DNA of 64,000 nucleotides, taken from contig DGSK01000057.1 of assembly GCA_002393955.1 (NCBI GenBank), positions 1 to 64,000 of the forward strand. The letters run 5' to 3'. Below the pieces are notes generated by a model. It did not search any database. It saw nothing but the letters and a program-made list of their open reading frames with translations, and was not told the DNA's origin. This document shows, one piece after another, positions 18,362 through 27,155 of this stretch. The stretch's first letter is position 1; each line of letters opens with the position of its first letter. Both the position numbers and the translations under genes were made by a program. Origin of the DNA: Lachnospiraceae bacterium UBA4364. GTDB lineage: Bacteria > Bacillota > Clostridia > Lachnospirales > Lachnospiraceae.

Positions 18362-18411
18362 TAACAGCTTCAATACGCAACAAGCCCCCCGGGGGGATAC
18401 AAAATGCTGTT
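18362..18411. other. Inverted repeat with central C6G6 palindrome
   Basis: TAACAGC at 18362 is repeated inverted as GCTGTTA at 18405, and the centre holds six C followed by six G (18385-18396), a perfect 12-bp palindrome. It lies between the glycosyltransferase stop and the start of the small membrane operon. It could be an operator for that operon or a termination structure for the gene upstream; there is no T-run. Confidence 0.45.
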
Positions 18412-18484
18412 ATTATCCAGATAATATTTAATTAATGTCAGCATGAGATTTTCAGAACATTCAGAACAGATATCACACACACCC

Positions 18485-19738
18485 TCACCATCTTTGCGTA
18501 AATCGGCCTCCTTGCCCCGGACCTATTTCAAGATCTTTGCACATTGGCTGCAGGGCACCTGTTCTTTCATCGACAGGAGAATATTCCGGCTGCTTTCCTT
18601 CCAGCAGATCTTTTGCCACACGCAGGAATTGTGTAGCGGCATTTTCCGCATTCCAGTATTTCACCATAGTCTCGTATGCACGTTTCCCCTGTTCACGGCA
18701 ATCCTTACGGTCAAGAGCCATCCATATCACCATGCCGCAAAAATGATCAAGCGTATCGGTACAGACCATTCCGTTCAATCCGTGCTGCACCATGTAAGGC
18801 ACCGCTCCTATCAATGGTCTTGCCACCACAAGACATCCGCTGTTCATAGCTTCATTTAGTACAGCGCCCCAGCCCTCTTTTTCATCACTTGTGAATATAA
18901 AGATATCGGCTTTTTCCATTTCTGCACGTATCTCTTCCGGTTTAAGGAAACCGGTAAACCTTACTACTTCCTCCAGGCCTTTTTCTTTCACTTCAGCCCT
19001 CAGTGCACCTTCCATCTCGCCGCCACCGGCCATGGTAATTTTGAAGCCGCCATTATCACGAAGCTTACCTAAAAGCTCCGGTCTGATACCCCTGTCTCCA
19101 TTCTTCGCATGCAACAGCTTATCTGCTAAAGCAATGGCATACTCCGGATGTTTCCAGTCTATCATCCTGCCGGCCCAGAGTATGCGCACAGGCTCACCGT
19201 CATGGCTTTTTTTTGCCATCAGTTCATCAATGTCATAATGCTTTACTTCAGGAAAATAGCCCCAGACAAATTTCTTTTTGGGATATGCGTGTATAAGCTT
19301 GAAATCCGAACCCACATAGGCTCCGGCACAGAGAAGATATACCTGAGACTTACGGTACTGAATATGGTCGTGGTATTTTTTCTTAAGACCCTTAGGTGAA
19401 ACGAATTTCCATTGGCCCTCTTTATAAATGCGCTCACTGTATCTGAAAGTAAGCTTTCCAGCCTGAAGGCGGGGTTCGATCTCATCTTCCATCTCGACAC
19501 CGCCCCAGATCACAATATCGCTCTCCAGGATATCTTTCCGTGTGGCATCAATATCATCATGAAAAATCTTCACATACGGATAATCTGTTATATCTATTCC
19601 CCAGCCCATGTGAACTCTCTCCTCTTCCATAGGCTCGGTCTGGTAAAAGCAAAAATCAACTCCATCCGCTCCGGAAAAAGCTTCGCAAAGCGGCCTTTGA
19701 TGGTGATTAAAATAATTTGATACGAATACTACTCTCAC
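18485..19738 (-). CDS. Glycosyltransferase, GT4 family
   Basis: Retaining GT-B glycosyltransferase acting on a surface polysaccharide or glycolipid, donor unknown. In 417 residues it shows a GT4 C-terminal domain with ILWAGRMIDWKHPEYAI near 193-209, a glycine-rich AGGGEMEG loop and the donor-binding segment TSDEKEGWGAVLNEAMNSG near 285-303. The start is GTG, overlapping the upstream lipoprotein stop by four bases (GTGA), so the two are translationally coupled. No sugar-nucleotide or polymerase genes are adjacent. Confidence 0.88.
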   Translation of the reverse strand: MRVVFVSNYFNHHQRPLCEAFSGADGVDFCFYQTEPMEEERVHMGWGIDITDYPYVKIFHDDIDATRKDILESDIVIWGGVEMEDEIEPRLQAGKLTFRYSERIYKEGQWKFVSPKGLKKKYHDHIQYRKSQVYLLCAGAYVGSDFKLIHAYPKKKFVWGYFPEVKHYDIDELMAKKSHDGEPVRILWAGRMIDWKHPEYAIALADKLLHAKNGDRGIRPELLGKLRDNGGFKITMAGGGEMEGALRAEVKEKGLEEVVRFTGFLKPEEIRAEMEKADIFIFTSDEKEGWGAVLNEAMNSGCLVVARPLIGAVPYMVQHGLNGMVCTDTLDHFCGMVIWMALDRKDCREQGKRAYETMVKYWNAENAATQFLRVAKDLLEGKQPEYSPVDERTGALQPMCKDLEIGPGQGGRFTQRW

Positions 19739-20289
19739 GGCTCACATGTCTCCGGCTCTCCCACGGTCTCCGATTTGGCCGCTCCCCAGGAAGAAAATTC
19801 AGTATTATAGGTCTGCTCATAGTAAACGGTGCAGTCACCTCCGTAGCAGTCTCCATTGATAGTGCCAGCCTCAAAATCAACCCTATATCTGTCACCTATA
19901 GCAAAAGAGACCCCGTTTATTTTTTCAGGATCCAGACCATCAATTGAAAAACTCAGTGTCGATTCGTCAGCATCCACTGCGACATCATCACCTTCATATA
20001 AAACCGGATCGCCATCCGCAATGATCACACCCACATAATTGTTATTATGCAGTTTTCCATTTTTAAAAAAACCTTGTACTCCATAGGGATACTCTTCATC
20101 ATAAACGTATTTGTCGTCAAAACAGATAAACATTTTCCCGTCATCAATATATACCGACTCCAGACCAAGCAGGTTGTCCGGATTACAGGAAAAGATCTCA
20201 TCCCCTTTCACCTCTGCTTTTTTGCCGCAGCCTGTGAAAAACATAAGCAAAGTCATTATCATTACAATTAAATAAGATTTCCTCTTCAT
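19735..20289 (-). CDS. Putative lipoprotein of unknown function
   Basis: A 184-residue protein with a lipoprotein signal: basic MKRK start, hydrophobic segment and lipobox FTGC. The mature part is acidic, with many Asp/Tyr and six or more cysteines (for example CYGGDC), suggesting an extracytoplasmic beta-rich domain, possibly with disulfides. The start at 20289 follows GGAG by 5 bases; a TTG at 20301 is less likely. It is coupled by a 4-base overlap to the GT4 gene. No domain is recognised. Confidence 0.7.
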   Translation of the reverse strand: MKRKSYLIVMIMTLLMFFTGCGKKAEVKGDEIFSCNPDNLLGLESVYIDDGKMFICFDDKYVYDEEYPYGVQGFFKNGKLHNNNYVGVIIADGDPVLYEGDDVAVDADESTLSFSIDGLDPEKINGVSFAIGDRYRVDFEAGTINGDCYGGDCTVYYEQTYNTEFSSWGAAKSETVGEPETCEP

Positions 20290-20408
20290 TTTTCTCCACA
20301 ATATTTATTCAATAAACTATACCGATTCCAGCTCTGTCGATTTCCGGCTACGACTGCACTCTGCAAAAAATATAGTAAGCACTGCTCCGACCACTAAACG
20401 TCGGCATT

Positions 20409-21128
20409 TTACGATATATTATTTACAAATCCTACCGAAACATAATTGTCAATGATAGCACGCAGGTCCGTACCCTCCGGTGCATCCCATATCCTCTTTG
20501 AAGAAATACGGTATCCCTTTACTCCGGCCTCCTCAGATTCCTTACTGTATGAATCATCATAAAAACCGTCAGTGAATACAACCGTTCCCGTCTTTATACC
20601 TTTGCATTCAGCGAGAGGGCATTCCGGGAAGTTAATGCTCCATACCTGATTCCTGCCCTGAGGATTCTGCATACAGTACTCCATCATTTCCAAGAGATAC
20701 CTGTCACAAACTTCCTTGCAGTCTCCGGCGCCTCTTGAAAATGCTATGGAATGGATTCCGAGATGACGCCCCTCAAAGGCAGCTCCCAAAGTTGCGGAAT
20801 ACTGAACATCCGATGAGATATTGTAGCCTTTATTTATCCCTGAAAAGACATAATCCGGTGTCTTTGGAAGCAGCTGCTTAACGCCGATATTTACACAGTC
20901 GGCAGGCGTGCCTGAGCAGGCACAGGCTGTTACACCATCTATCTGCATATCATATTCCCACACTTTAACAGGCTCTTTACAGGTGATGCTGTGAGACATG
21001 GCACTGCGCTGTCCGTCAGGTGCCACCACATACACATCACCGTATTTCAAAGATGCCTCGGCAAGCTGCTTTATTCCCGGTGCATCGATTCCATCATCAT
21101 TGGTTATAAGGATTAATTTCTTGTCCAT
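20409..21128 (-). CDS. surE: 5'/3'-nucleotidase SurE
   Basis: Metal-dependent phosphatase acting on nucleoside monophosphates. The 239 residues start with the family signature LITNDDGIDAPG, which contains the metal-binding Asp pair, followed by VVAPDGQRSAMSH and SGTPADCVNIG, then SGINKGYNIS. This order is diagnostic for SurE. GAGGGG lies 6 bases before the ATG. It stands alone between a lipoprotein gene and a ferredoxin gene. A weak CCGAC/GTCGG stem follows the stop near 20384-20401 without a T-run. Confidence 0.96.
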   Translation of the reverse strand: MDKKLILITNDDGIDAPGIKQLAEASLKYGDVYVVAPDGQRSAMSHSITCKEPVKVWEYDMQIDGVTACACSGTPADCVNIGVKQLLPKTPDYVFSGINKGYNISSDVQYSATLGAAFEGRHLGIHSIAFSRGAGDCKEVCDRYLLEMMEYCMQNPQGRNQVWSINFPECPLAECKGIKTGTVVFTDGFYDDSYSKESEEAGVKGYRISSKRIWDAPEGTDLRAIIDNYVSVGFVNNIS

Positions 21129-21309
21129 ATATATCCCCTCAAAATTGTTTATGACAGACAGATATTCAGAACATCCCGAAGCACTTGCACGGCAAATCCT
21201 CTATGGAGACTTTCCTGAACACCATTTGGTATTCTAACATCTTTTTTATATCCATGCCACCGCCTTACTATGACTGTTATTCGATCCGTCTTGCAACGGA
21301 TTTGTATGA

Positions 21310-22062
21310 TCATATCTTCGTATGCGGATTCCTGTACTGGCCATGCTTTTTGGTGGCACCACCGCCATACTGAATGGCAAATTTCGGGCAATGATGCAGA
21401 CACCCCAGACAAAGGGCACATCTGTCCTTTACCCAGACAGGCTTTCCATCCCGCATCTCAATTGCCTTTACCGGACATCTCTCCGCACAAAGACCACAGC
21501 CTATGCAGCCATCTTCCAGATGCAGGTTCTTTGTCTTTCTGGCAAAACCGAATGCGATATCACTGAAGAAACGCACAAAGTACGGTAACCGCAGGGACAT
21601 ATGATTTCCCTGCTCCTTATTCCGTATCCTCTCTATGACTCTGTCCATCTCAAGCTCAGCCTTTTCATTCTGACCGGCCACCTTTTGTGGATCACTTAAG
21701 TCAAACCAGACTGTCCAGTTGTCCGGCATCTTTACACTGAATGCCGCATTCATCGTTACTCCTTTTGATTTCAGGAGCTTCTTAGCATCCGCGCCGGTGC
21801 ATCCGGGGGTAGTGCCGTATGTAGCTATGACGAATACATAGTTATCTCCTTCAGCTTCTATCGTCAATCTGTTTAAAAATTCTCTTATAATAGTAGGAAG
21901 CTCCACAAAGTATGTAGGAGTAATGATCCCAAAATATTCACCCTTTTTAAGCTGTATGCTGTCACCTGATGTCAGGACAGACTCAGCCCTGTCCCCCAGT
22001 GCCTCAGCAACTCTTTCGGCCACATGTTTGCAGTTCCCCGTAGAAGAAAAATATAAGATCAT
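21310..22062 (-). CDS. Flavodoxin-ferredoxin fusion (EFR1-type)
   Basis: An electron carrier combining an N-terminal flavodoxin domain (FSSTGNCKHVA phosphate loop, TPTYFVELPTI, ATYGTTPGCTG) with a C-terminal double [4Fe-4S] ferredoxin. The two clusters are CIGCGLCAERCP and CALCLGCLHHCP around residues 187-228. The 250-residue length matches the EFR1 family of anaerobes. The start overlaps the stop of the upstream gene by four bases, so they are coupled. The physiological partner is unknown. Confidence 0.92.
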   Translation of the reverse strand: MILYFSSTGNCKHVAERVAEALGDRAESVLTSGDSIQLKKGEYFGIITPTYFVELPTIIREFLNRLTIEAEGDNYVFVIATYGTTPGCTGADAKKLLKSKGVTMNAAFSVKMPDNWTVWFDLSDPQKVAGQNEKAELEMDRVIERIRNKEQGNHMSLRLPYFVRFFSDIAFGFARKTKNLHLEDGCIGCGLCAERCPVKAIEMRDGKPVWVKDRCALCLGCLHHCPKFAIQYGGGATKKHGQYRNPHTKI

Positions 22063-22490
22063 ATCCTTGTCACCTTTCCCTTGGTAAGATACCCGCGCAT
22101 ATCTATGGTACGCAGCCAGCTTGAAAGACGTTCATCCAATTCACCTTCGTCCTCTTCATAATGACTGCTGCTCCAACAATCGGGATTTCCGGTGCAATAC
22201 AGCTCTATGTCTCCCATAAAGGTCCTGGACAGATAATACAGGGCTTTTGCGCTTACAAGCTTTCCGTTCTCATCCCGATAAAGCTCTATCCTGAACAGTG
22301 GATCAAAAAGAGCATCCCCATTATAATCAGCGTATGAACACATTTCTATTATTTCTCTGTCCTCATAGTCCGTGCTGTGATAGATCCTGATTTCCCAGTC
22401 CTCTTCTATAACTATGCTGCTGTTCTCATTTCCTGTATAATCAAGTATCTTCGCTATCTTTTCACCGTTGCTGTTTCTTAATTCTTCCAT
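22059..22490 (-). CDS. Acidic soluble protein of unknown function
   Basis: A 143-residue acidic protein with no signal or membrane segment. It has a central CSYADYNGDALFDPLFRIELYRDENGKL-like beta-strand pattern split over two strands and a few Trp/Cys residues near the end. I recognise no domain with confidence. GGAGG is well placed before the ATG. Its stop overlaps the start of the flavodoxin-ferredoxin gene, so the two are expressed together and may be functionally linked. Confidence 0.7.
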   Translation of the reverse strand: MEELRNSNGEKIAKILDYTGNENSSIVIEEDWEIRIYHSTDYEDREIIEMCSYADYNGDALFDPLFRIELYRDENGKLVSAKALYYLSRTFMGDIELYCTGNPDCWSSSHYEEDEGELDERLSSWLRTIDMRGYLTKGKVTRI

Positions 22491-22579
22491 TTGTGCGATC
22501 TCCTTCCTGATCCCGGATCATGACCGGTCTTTATGTCCTTAATATAATGGTTCTTAAATACTTTTGCGACTGTTATCTC

Positions 22580-22585
22580 AGTATA
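22580..22585 (-). promoter_or_regulatory. Probable extended -10 promoter of the 22490 gene
   Basis: On the minus strand TGC precedes TATACT at 22585-22580, an extended -10 element; no good -35 is visible. It would give a leader of about 83 bases before the ATG at 22490. The repeat at 22594-22623 lies directly upstream. Confidence 0.4.
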
Positions 22586-22593
22586 GCATTTTG

Positions 22594-22623
22594 AAAATCT
22601 GTATGCGACATTATAGTGTCAGG
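22594..22623. repeat. Direct repeat, left boundary of the three-gene module
   Basis: AAAATCT, GT, ATGCGAC, then a TATAG core and GTCAGG. The same arrangement, without the GT, is at 27004-27031 in the same orientation, 4.4 kb away. The centre is palindromic. Two of the differences between copies restore pairing (A/T here, G/C in the other copy), which suggests that the structure matters. This copy overlaps the stop codon of the PD-(D/E)XK-like gene. Confidence 0.65.
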
Positions 22624-23470
22624 CCAAAAACAACGGCATTAATATTTTTTCCTTTAACCAGTCAATGTATAACATTTCCCCGGCATTATCCCTCTTACTG
22701 CCTGAGCTGATCTTATCAAAATAAAAATACTGAACCTGTGCCTCTCGCCCATCCATAAAATCTTCCAGTATTTTGCTTCTGCTCTTACATGGCATCATAT
22801 AGATCAGTTTGATATCTTTTGTCCCCCAGTCTGACGGAATGCTGTTATTAACAATCTGTGCTGCCTGAAATAAAAACTTTTGTGATGATTTAATTTTTTT
22901 ATTTTTCATAAGAGTTCTTATAGACTGTTCAGTTACTTCTCTATGCTCTTCCAGCGGATCAGACTTACTAAGGCTGCTGACCCGGTCACTAAAACCTGTC
23001 TTCGAGTTAGTAAGACTTTTAACAATTCTATCCGTCACTGAAACTAAATCGCTATTTTCTTCATCGATAATCCCAAATACGCTTTTAAGCAGCTCAGTAA
23101 ATTCGTCTAAAAGTTTTTTTCCATCATATTTTTCCAGCTTTTCCCCATATGCATCCAACTGCTCTTTATCTATACTTCCCATAGATGTCTTAAGTTCAAC
23201 AAGGTATATGCTTTTATTATCCATAAGTACATAATCTGCTTTTCTGTTTCTATGATCTATGGTAGCTGTTTTCAAAGGAAATTCCTTTGTAATATAAACA
23301 GGCTCACCGGAAAATGAAATCTGCTCTTTCAGAAGATCTGCAATAACCGGCGTCATCATCGTATCAAGCACCACCTCAGCTTTTATTCCGGCGGAATAAT
23401 AATCATTCAATACACTGTCGCATATCAGTTCGTCCAGCATAATCGATCCTGTATCATTTTTTCCACTCAT
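22619..23470 (-). CDS. PD-(D/E)XK nuclease-like protein of the three-gene module
   Basis: A 283-residue soluble protein. Residues 56-105 fit the core of a PD-(D/E)XK nuclease: an upstream acidic strand, D79 in the segment KADYVLMD, then E92 and K94 in YLVELKTSMG, followed by a QLDAY stretch where such folds often have a conserved Gln. The rest is charged and helical. Its start overlaps the stop of the beta-CASP gene by four bases, so it is the last gene of an AAA/beta-CASP/nuclease operon. The nuclease call rests on this motif and spacing only. No toxin or restriction family was recognised. Confidence 0.6.
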   Translation of the reverse strand: MSGKNDTGSIMLDELICDSVLNDYYSAGIKAEVVLDTMMTPVIADLLKEQISFSGEPVYITKEFPLKTATIDHRNRKADYVLMDNKSIYLVELKTSMGSIDKEQLDAYGEKLEKYDGKKLLDEFTELLKSVFGIIDEENSDLVSVTDRIVKSLTNSKTGFSDRVSSLSKSDPLEEHREVTEQSIRTLMKNKKIKSSQKFLFQAAQIVNNSIPSDWGTKDIKLIYMMPCKSRSKILEDFMDGREAQVQYFYFDKISSGSKRDNAGEMLYIDWLKEKILMPLFLA

Positions 23471-24825
23471 ATCTCATATACCTCGCCCGCATTCTTTTTT
23501 TCTATCCTGCTGATATACTTTCCAAATGCATCCACCTTTATAAAATCCTCAACATTTTCCGTATGCATCGGAATGATCGTATCCGGATCAGTCATATCCA
23601 TAAGCCTTGCAAGATCTTCCACATATGCATGACCACTTGTATGCACTAATTCCATATGTCCGGCACCCATGTGCCCATCCATAAAACTCACCACAGCAGG
23701 ATCTTCAGCCTTTCCGCCTTTCAGATATCCACCCCACATGGAATATACTATAAACGGATCATTCATCTCATTTAACAAAGATTTAAATTTCCCGGGCCTG
23801 ACAGCCGGATTACGATCAGGCCTTGCCAGCATCGCAAATCCTTTTTTATTTATAAGTTCCCACCTTGCCATCACAAAAGGATGCCTGTCTGTCCCCGGAA
23901 CTTTAAATGCTTTCAGATCTCTCATACAGTACTCGTTATCATCCGGACAGATAACATTTATGTTTTCACGGTATCTGTAATCTTTTGGGAAATGTTTATG
24001 CCTTGCTTCAATAGCGATCTTCATGATCCTTGCCTGATAAGGATCGCAGACAAATGCCATTCCCTCCGGAACCGCATTATAAAAACTCATAACACTGTCA
24101 AGGTTGGTTGAAGAAACCAGCACCACATTTTCACTGTGCGACGAAAATATCTCCATAGCTTTCTGCCTGAGCTGTGACTCAGTCCTTATGGAATTATGTG
24201 CACTTTCCGCTATCCTTGATACCATCGTTCCCTCTGTTACCAGAATATCTGTCTTTCCAACACTCTGTGTTATCATTTTTTCGAAAGTACTATGTCCCGG
24301 TATACCATGAGCTCTGAAATCCCCGGTATAAAGTATCCGTTTGCCATTCAGTTCTATCACAAACATATATGCATCTAACGCAGAATGGTCACAAACCAGC
24401 GGCATGACCTTTATACCGCTGAAATCCTTATATGTTCCGGGACGCCAATATGGCTTTATCCTGTTTATCACAGGCAACTCTGTTTCATTTTCTTTTCCAT
24501 TCTTTATTTTTACAAAATCCACGCCGGTCGCGATTAATTTCATAATCTCTATTGCGGTTCTTCCGGCGAATAGCGGAATATCATCAGGTATCCTGTTTTT
24601 CAGTCCCACATGGTCGCCATGATAATGAGTAAAAAACACTGCATCCGTCTTTACATCTCTGTCAGAAAAAACTTGTTTTACCAATTCATCATCAGCTGCT
24701 TCTGCATTATCAGCTCCCGGAAGAACAGCACCAAAATCAATGAGAATACGATGATTTCCTTTTCGTATCTCAGTAACTACTCCGCCAATCTGATTTACAC
24801 CTCTGTATATTTTTATCCAGTCCAT
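23467..24825 (-). CDS. RNase J-like beta-CASP metallo-hydrolase
   Basis: A metallo-beta-lactamase-fold hydrolase of 452 residues. Counted from the ATG at 24825, the zinc ligands are in THYHGDH (H67, H69, D71, H72), H147 in PLVCDHSALDA and D169 in YTGDFRAHG. A C-terminal HTSGHAYVEDL followed by IPMHTEN matches motifs of the beta-CASP/RNase J branch, which acts on RNA or DNA. It is shorter than RNase J and lacks its C-terminal domain. GGAGG is 5 bases before the ATG. It sits between the AAA+ gene (12-base gap upstream) and the nuclease-like gene (4-base overlap). Confidence 0.85.
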   Translation of the reverse strand: MDWIKIYRGVNQIGGVVTEIRKGNHRILIDFGAVLPGADNAEAADDELVKQVFSDRDVKTDAVFFTHYHGDHVGLKNRIPDDIPLFAGRTAIEIMKLIATGVDFVKIKNGKENETELPVINRIKPYWRPGTYKDFSGIKVMPLVCDHSALDAYMFVIELNGKRILYTGDFRAHGIPGHSTFEKMITQSVGKTDILVTEGTMVSRIAESAHNSIRTESQLRQKAMEIFSSHSENVVLVSSTNLDSVMSFYNAVPEGMAFVCDPYQARIMKIAIEARHKHFPKDYRYRENINVICPDDNEYCMRDLKAFKVPGTDRHPFVMARWELINKKGFAMLARPDRNPAVRPGKFKSLLNEMNDPFIVYSMWGGYLKGGKAEDPAVVSFMDGHMGAGHMELVHTSGHAYVEDLARLMDMTDPDTIIPMHTENVEDFIKVDAFGKYISRIEKKNAGEVYEI

Positions 24826-24840
24826 CAAGACCTCCGCTTT

Positions 24841-26844
24841 TTAAAAACCTATCCTTCGCTTTTTTTCTTCCGTGTATGTAATCTTCAGCTCTTCAAAATC
24901 TTCCGGGAGAAGAGTCTGTAATTGAGATTTGTTTATGCTTCTGCTGCACTGTCCGTATAGTCTTTCCGATTGGTTTAGCATTGCTTTTTCAAGCACGTTC
25001 CTGACATAACGACCGTTACCGAAATTTGTCACTTTTGATGCATTATAGAATATTCTGCTACACTTTTCCAAGGCATCACCGCTTACTCTGTATCCCCTTT
25101 CTTTTGACATCAGTTCAAGAATATTTAACAACTCATCCACGCTATAGTCTTCAAATGATACATGAAATGCTATCCTGCTGCTCAATCCATCATTTCTTTC
25201 AAGAAAATCATTCATAGGTGCAGGGTATCCCGCAAATATTACTATCACTTCTTTTCGCATATTTTCCATTTCCTGCACTATAGTATTTATTGCCTCATCG
25301 CCAAAGCTATGGCTGTCATCTAAAAGTGCGTAAGCTTCATCAATAAATAACACCCCGCCTTTGGCTTCTCTGAACTTTCTTTTTACATTTTTTGCAGTCC
25401 ATCCCACATACTTCCCAACCAGATCACTTCTTCCACACTCCACAAAAACTCCCGTTTCCAGGATCTGTTCTTCTGAAAGTATCTCCGCAATAAGCCTTGC
25501 CACCGTGGTCTTGGCGCATCCGGGATTCCCGGTAAATATCATATGACGTGAAATATCGCAGCTTTCAACGCCAAATTTCTCCCGCTTTTTTTCCAGCCTG
25601 TAAAAGGCAAGAATTCTGTCTGCCAGGGATTTCACATTATTTAATCCTGTCATTCCCATAAGTTTTTCATAAGCTTTCTGTTTTTTATACACCTTTTTAG
25701 TTTTATATCTTCTGTAAGAGCTGTACGAAATATACGCTTTTTCCTTGAGACATCTTCTCTTCCATGATTCAAATGTTTTATGAACATCTGCTGCCAGATA
25801 AGAATTCCGGTCATCAAGTTCCTTAAAAACTCTGTCATCTGCTAATTCCGCATAGCGTGATGACAGTATCAAACCTTTCAGATACTCTCTGGCTTCATCT
25901 CTGTCGCCTCTGCCTTCTTTTATCAAAACGATATCGATTTTCTCAGACAACGCGTCTATCATGTGGCGGCCAAAACCCGGTTCCGATGTGTTTTCAATAA
26001 AGAAAAACTGTGTATCCTCTTTATTCTTTAATATATGATCAGAAAGATACTTCTCAACTCTCCCGAACTCCGTAGCATATTCCTGTTCATCAGACACGCC
26101 TTTAAGCTCCATTACTACCGCAGAAAGTCCTGATTTTTCAATAAGATTATCCATACCGCTCTCATTAAAACATCCGGCTGTGATCGAAGTAATTGTGCTG
26201 ATACGTGCGGAGGGAAGACGCCCCCGGGAATGAAGCGCTTTCGCCAGAAGGTACACTATTTCCATAGCCGCCTCCATATTTCCTGCCTTTATGTGATAAT
26301 GCACCGGAACACCGTAGAAGCTGCTGCTATTGCCTTCAAAATAGATCCTATCCAATTCTTCCTTCAGGCTGCTGTCTGCCATTATAACATTCGCTTTTTT
26401 TTCCGCCTCATCCCTGGTCTTTAACATCTCATCCAAAACTTCCTCTTTGACATTAAAACAGCCACTTTCAAAATCAAGCTTCATTTCTGCATTTTTCGAA
26501 AAGCGCCTGCGTCCTAATTCGAAAAACCCGTTATCCCATCCCATATTTACATATACGCTGAGTTCCTTAACAGTTATCTCCCTGATCCTGCAGCAGTCCA
26601 CCATTTTAGCATTCATCATCTGCACTGTAAGTTCTTCAATCTTCCGGCTAAGCTGATCCAGGATAGCAGGCTCAACTGTCATGGCTACAGCATTAAAGCC
26701 ATCTTCACTGGCCCGAAAAATACATGAATAATTTTCATAGAAGTCAATATTCAGGAGCTTATTAACAGCCTGTATCTTTTTTTCATGATTGTCTTCTTCG
26801 GTACAATTCAAAGCACATTTATAGACCAGTTCATAACACAGCAT
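24841..26844 (-). CDS. CbxX/CfqX-type AAA+ ATPase with long N-terminal region
   Basis: A 667-residue AAA+ ATPase. The C-terminal ATPase domain (about 400-660) has Walker A GNPGCAKTT at 439-447, Walker B GVLFIDEAYALL with D502/E503, and GNGRYVRNVLEKA as the sensor-2 region, the CbxX/CfqX pattern. The Walker A has CA in place of the usual TG. Residues 1-390 are novel; a segment starting SFYGVPVHYHIKAGN at about 183 looks like a second, degenerate ATPase-like domain without a P-loop. AGGAGG precedes the ATG. First gene of the operon with the beta-CASP and nuclease-like proteins. No Rubisco gene is nearby, so a Rubisco-activase role is unlikely. Confidence 0.85.
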   Translation of the reverse strand: MLCYELVYKCALNCTEEDNHEKKIQAVNKLLNIDFYENYSCIFRASEDGFNAVAMTVEPAILDQLSRKIEELTVQMMNAKMVDCCRIREITVKELSVYVNMGWDNGFFELGRRRFSKNAEMKLDFESGCFNVKEEVLDEMLKTRDEAEKKANVIMADSSLKEELDRIYFEGNSSSFYGVPVHYHIKAGNMEAAMEIVYLLAKALHSRGRLPSARISTITSITAGCFNESGMDNLIEKSGLSAVVMELKGVSDEQEYATEFGRVEKYLSDHILKNKEDTQFFFIENTSEPGFGRHMIDALSEKIDIVLIKEGRGDRDEAREYLKGLILSSRYAELADDRVFKELDDRNSYLAADVHKTFESWKRRCLKEKAYISYSSYRRYKTKKVYKKQKAYEKLMGMTGLNNVKSLADRILAFYRLEKKREKFGVESCDISRHMIFTGNPGCAKTTVARLIAEILSEEQILETGVFVECGRSDLVGKYVGWTAKNVKRKFREAKGGVLFIDEAYALLDDSHSFGDEAINTIVQEMENMRKEVIVIFAGYPAPMNDFLERNDGLSSRIAFHVSFEDYSVDELLNILELMSKERGYRVSGDALEKCSRIFYNASKVTNFGNGRYVRNVLEKAMLNQSERLYGQCSRSINKSQLQTLLPEDFEELKITYTEEKKRRIGF

Positions 26845-27003
26845 AGACCTTACCTCCTTGTTTCAGCTAGTATAACGATCCCTTAAATACCCGGACCAAA
26901 TACCTCACACCGGATACTTACCTGAAAGTGTTGGAAACAAAACGACAAACCGTTCATATTCAGGATCGATTACGATACTCTGAAAACAGTCTATCAGCTG
27001 TTA

Positions 27004-27031
27004 AAAATCTATGCGACGCTATAGCGTCAGG
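27004..27031. repeat. Direct repeat, right boundary of the three-gene module
   Basis: Second copy of the repeat at 22594-22623, same orientation. Its centre, GACGCTATAGCGTC at 27015-27028, is a perfect 14-bp palindrome. It lies 160 bases upstream of the AAA+ start codon, between the operon and the divergent regulator gene. The intergenic stretch 26845-27155 contains only this copy, the repeat at 27065 and probable promoter DNA. Confidence 0.65.
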
Positions 27032-27064
27032 TTGGCGCGGTATGATAAAATAAATAACAAAGAT

Positions 27065-27129
27065 TTCCCACTTGTTATATATCGCTCACTTTCTCACACC
27101 GGCAGCTTGTCCGCCGATGTAAAGAAGTA
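27065..27129. repeat. Dispersed repeat, relative of 4601-4665
   Basis: TTCCCACTTGTTATATA is identical to 4601-4617, and CTCACACCG and an AGTA end are also shared, roughly three quarters identity over 65 bases. It lacks the outer CTAAAA of the terminal repeat. It lies just upstream of the winged-helix regulator gene and may carry its promoter or operator. Confidence 0.6.
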
Positions 27130-27155
27130 TGATAAAAAATGACTTGTGAATTAAT

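Noticed and set aside
24841..26844. Rubisco activase (CbbX)
   Set aside because: No Rubisco or Calvin-cycle genes nearby, the N-terminal half is unrelated, and the partners are nuclease-like proteins.
22594..27031. CRISPR-like repeat
   Set aside because: Only two copies 4.4 kb apart with genes in between; no spacer pattern.
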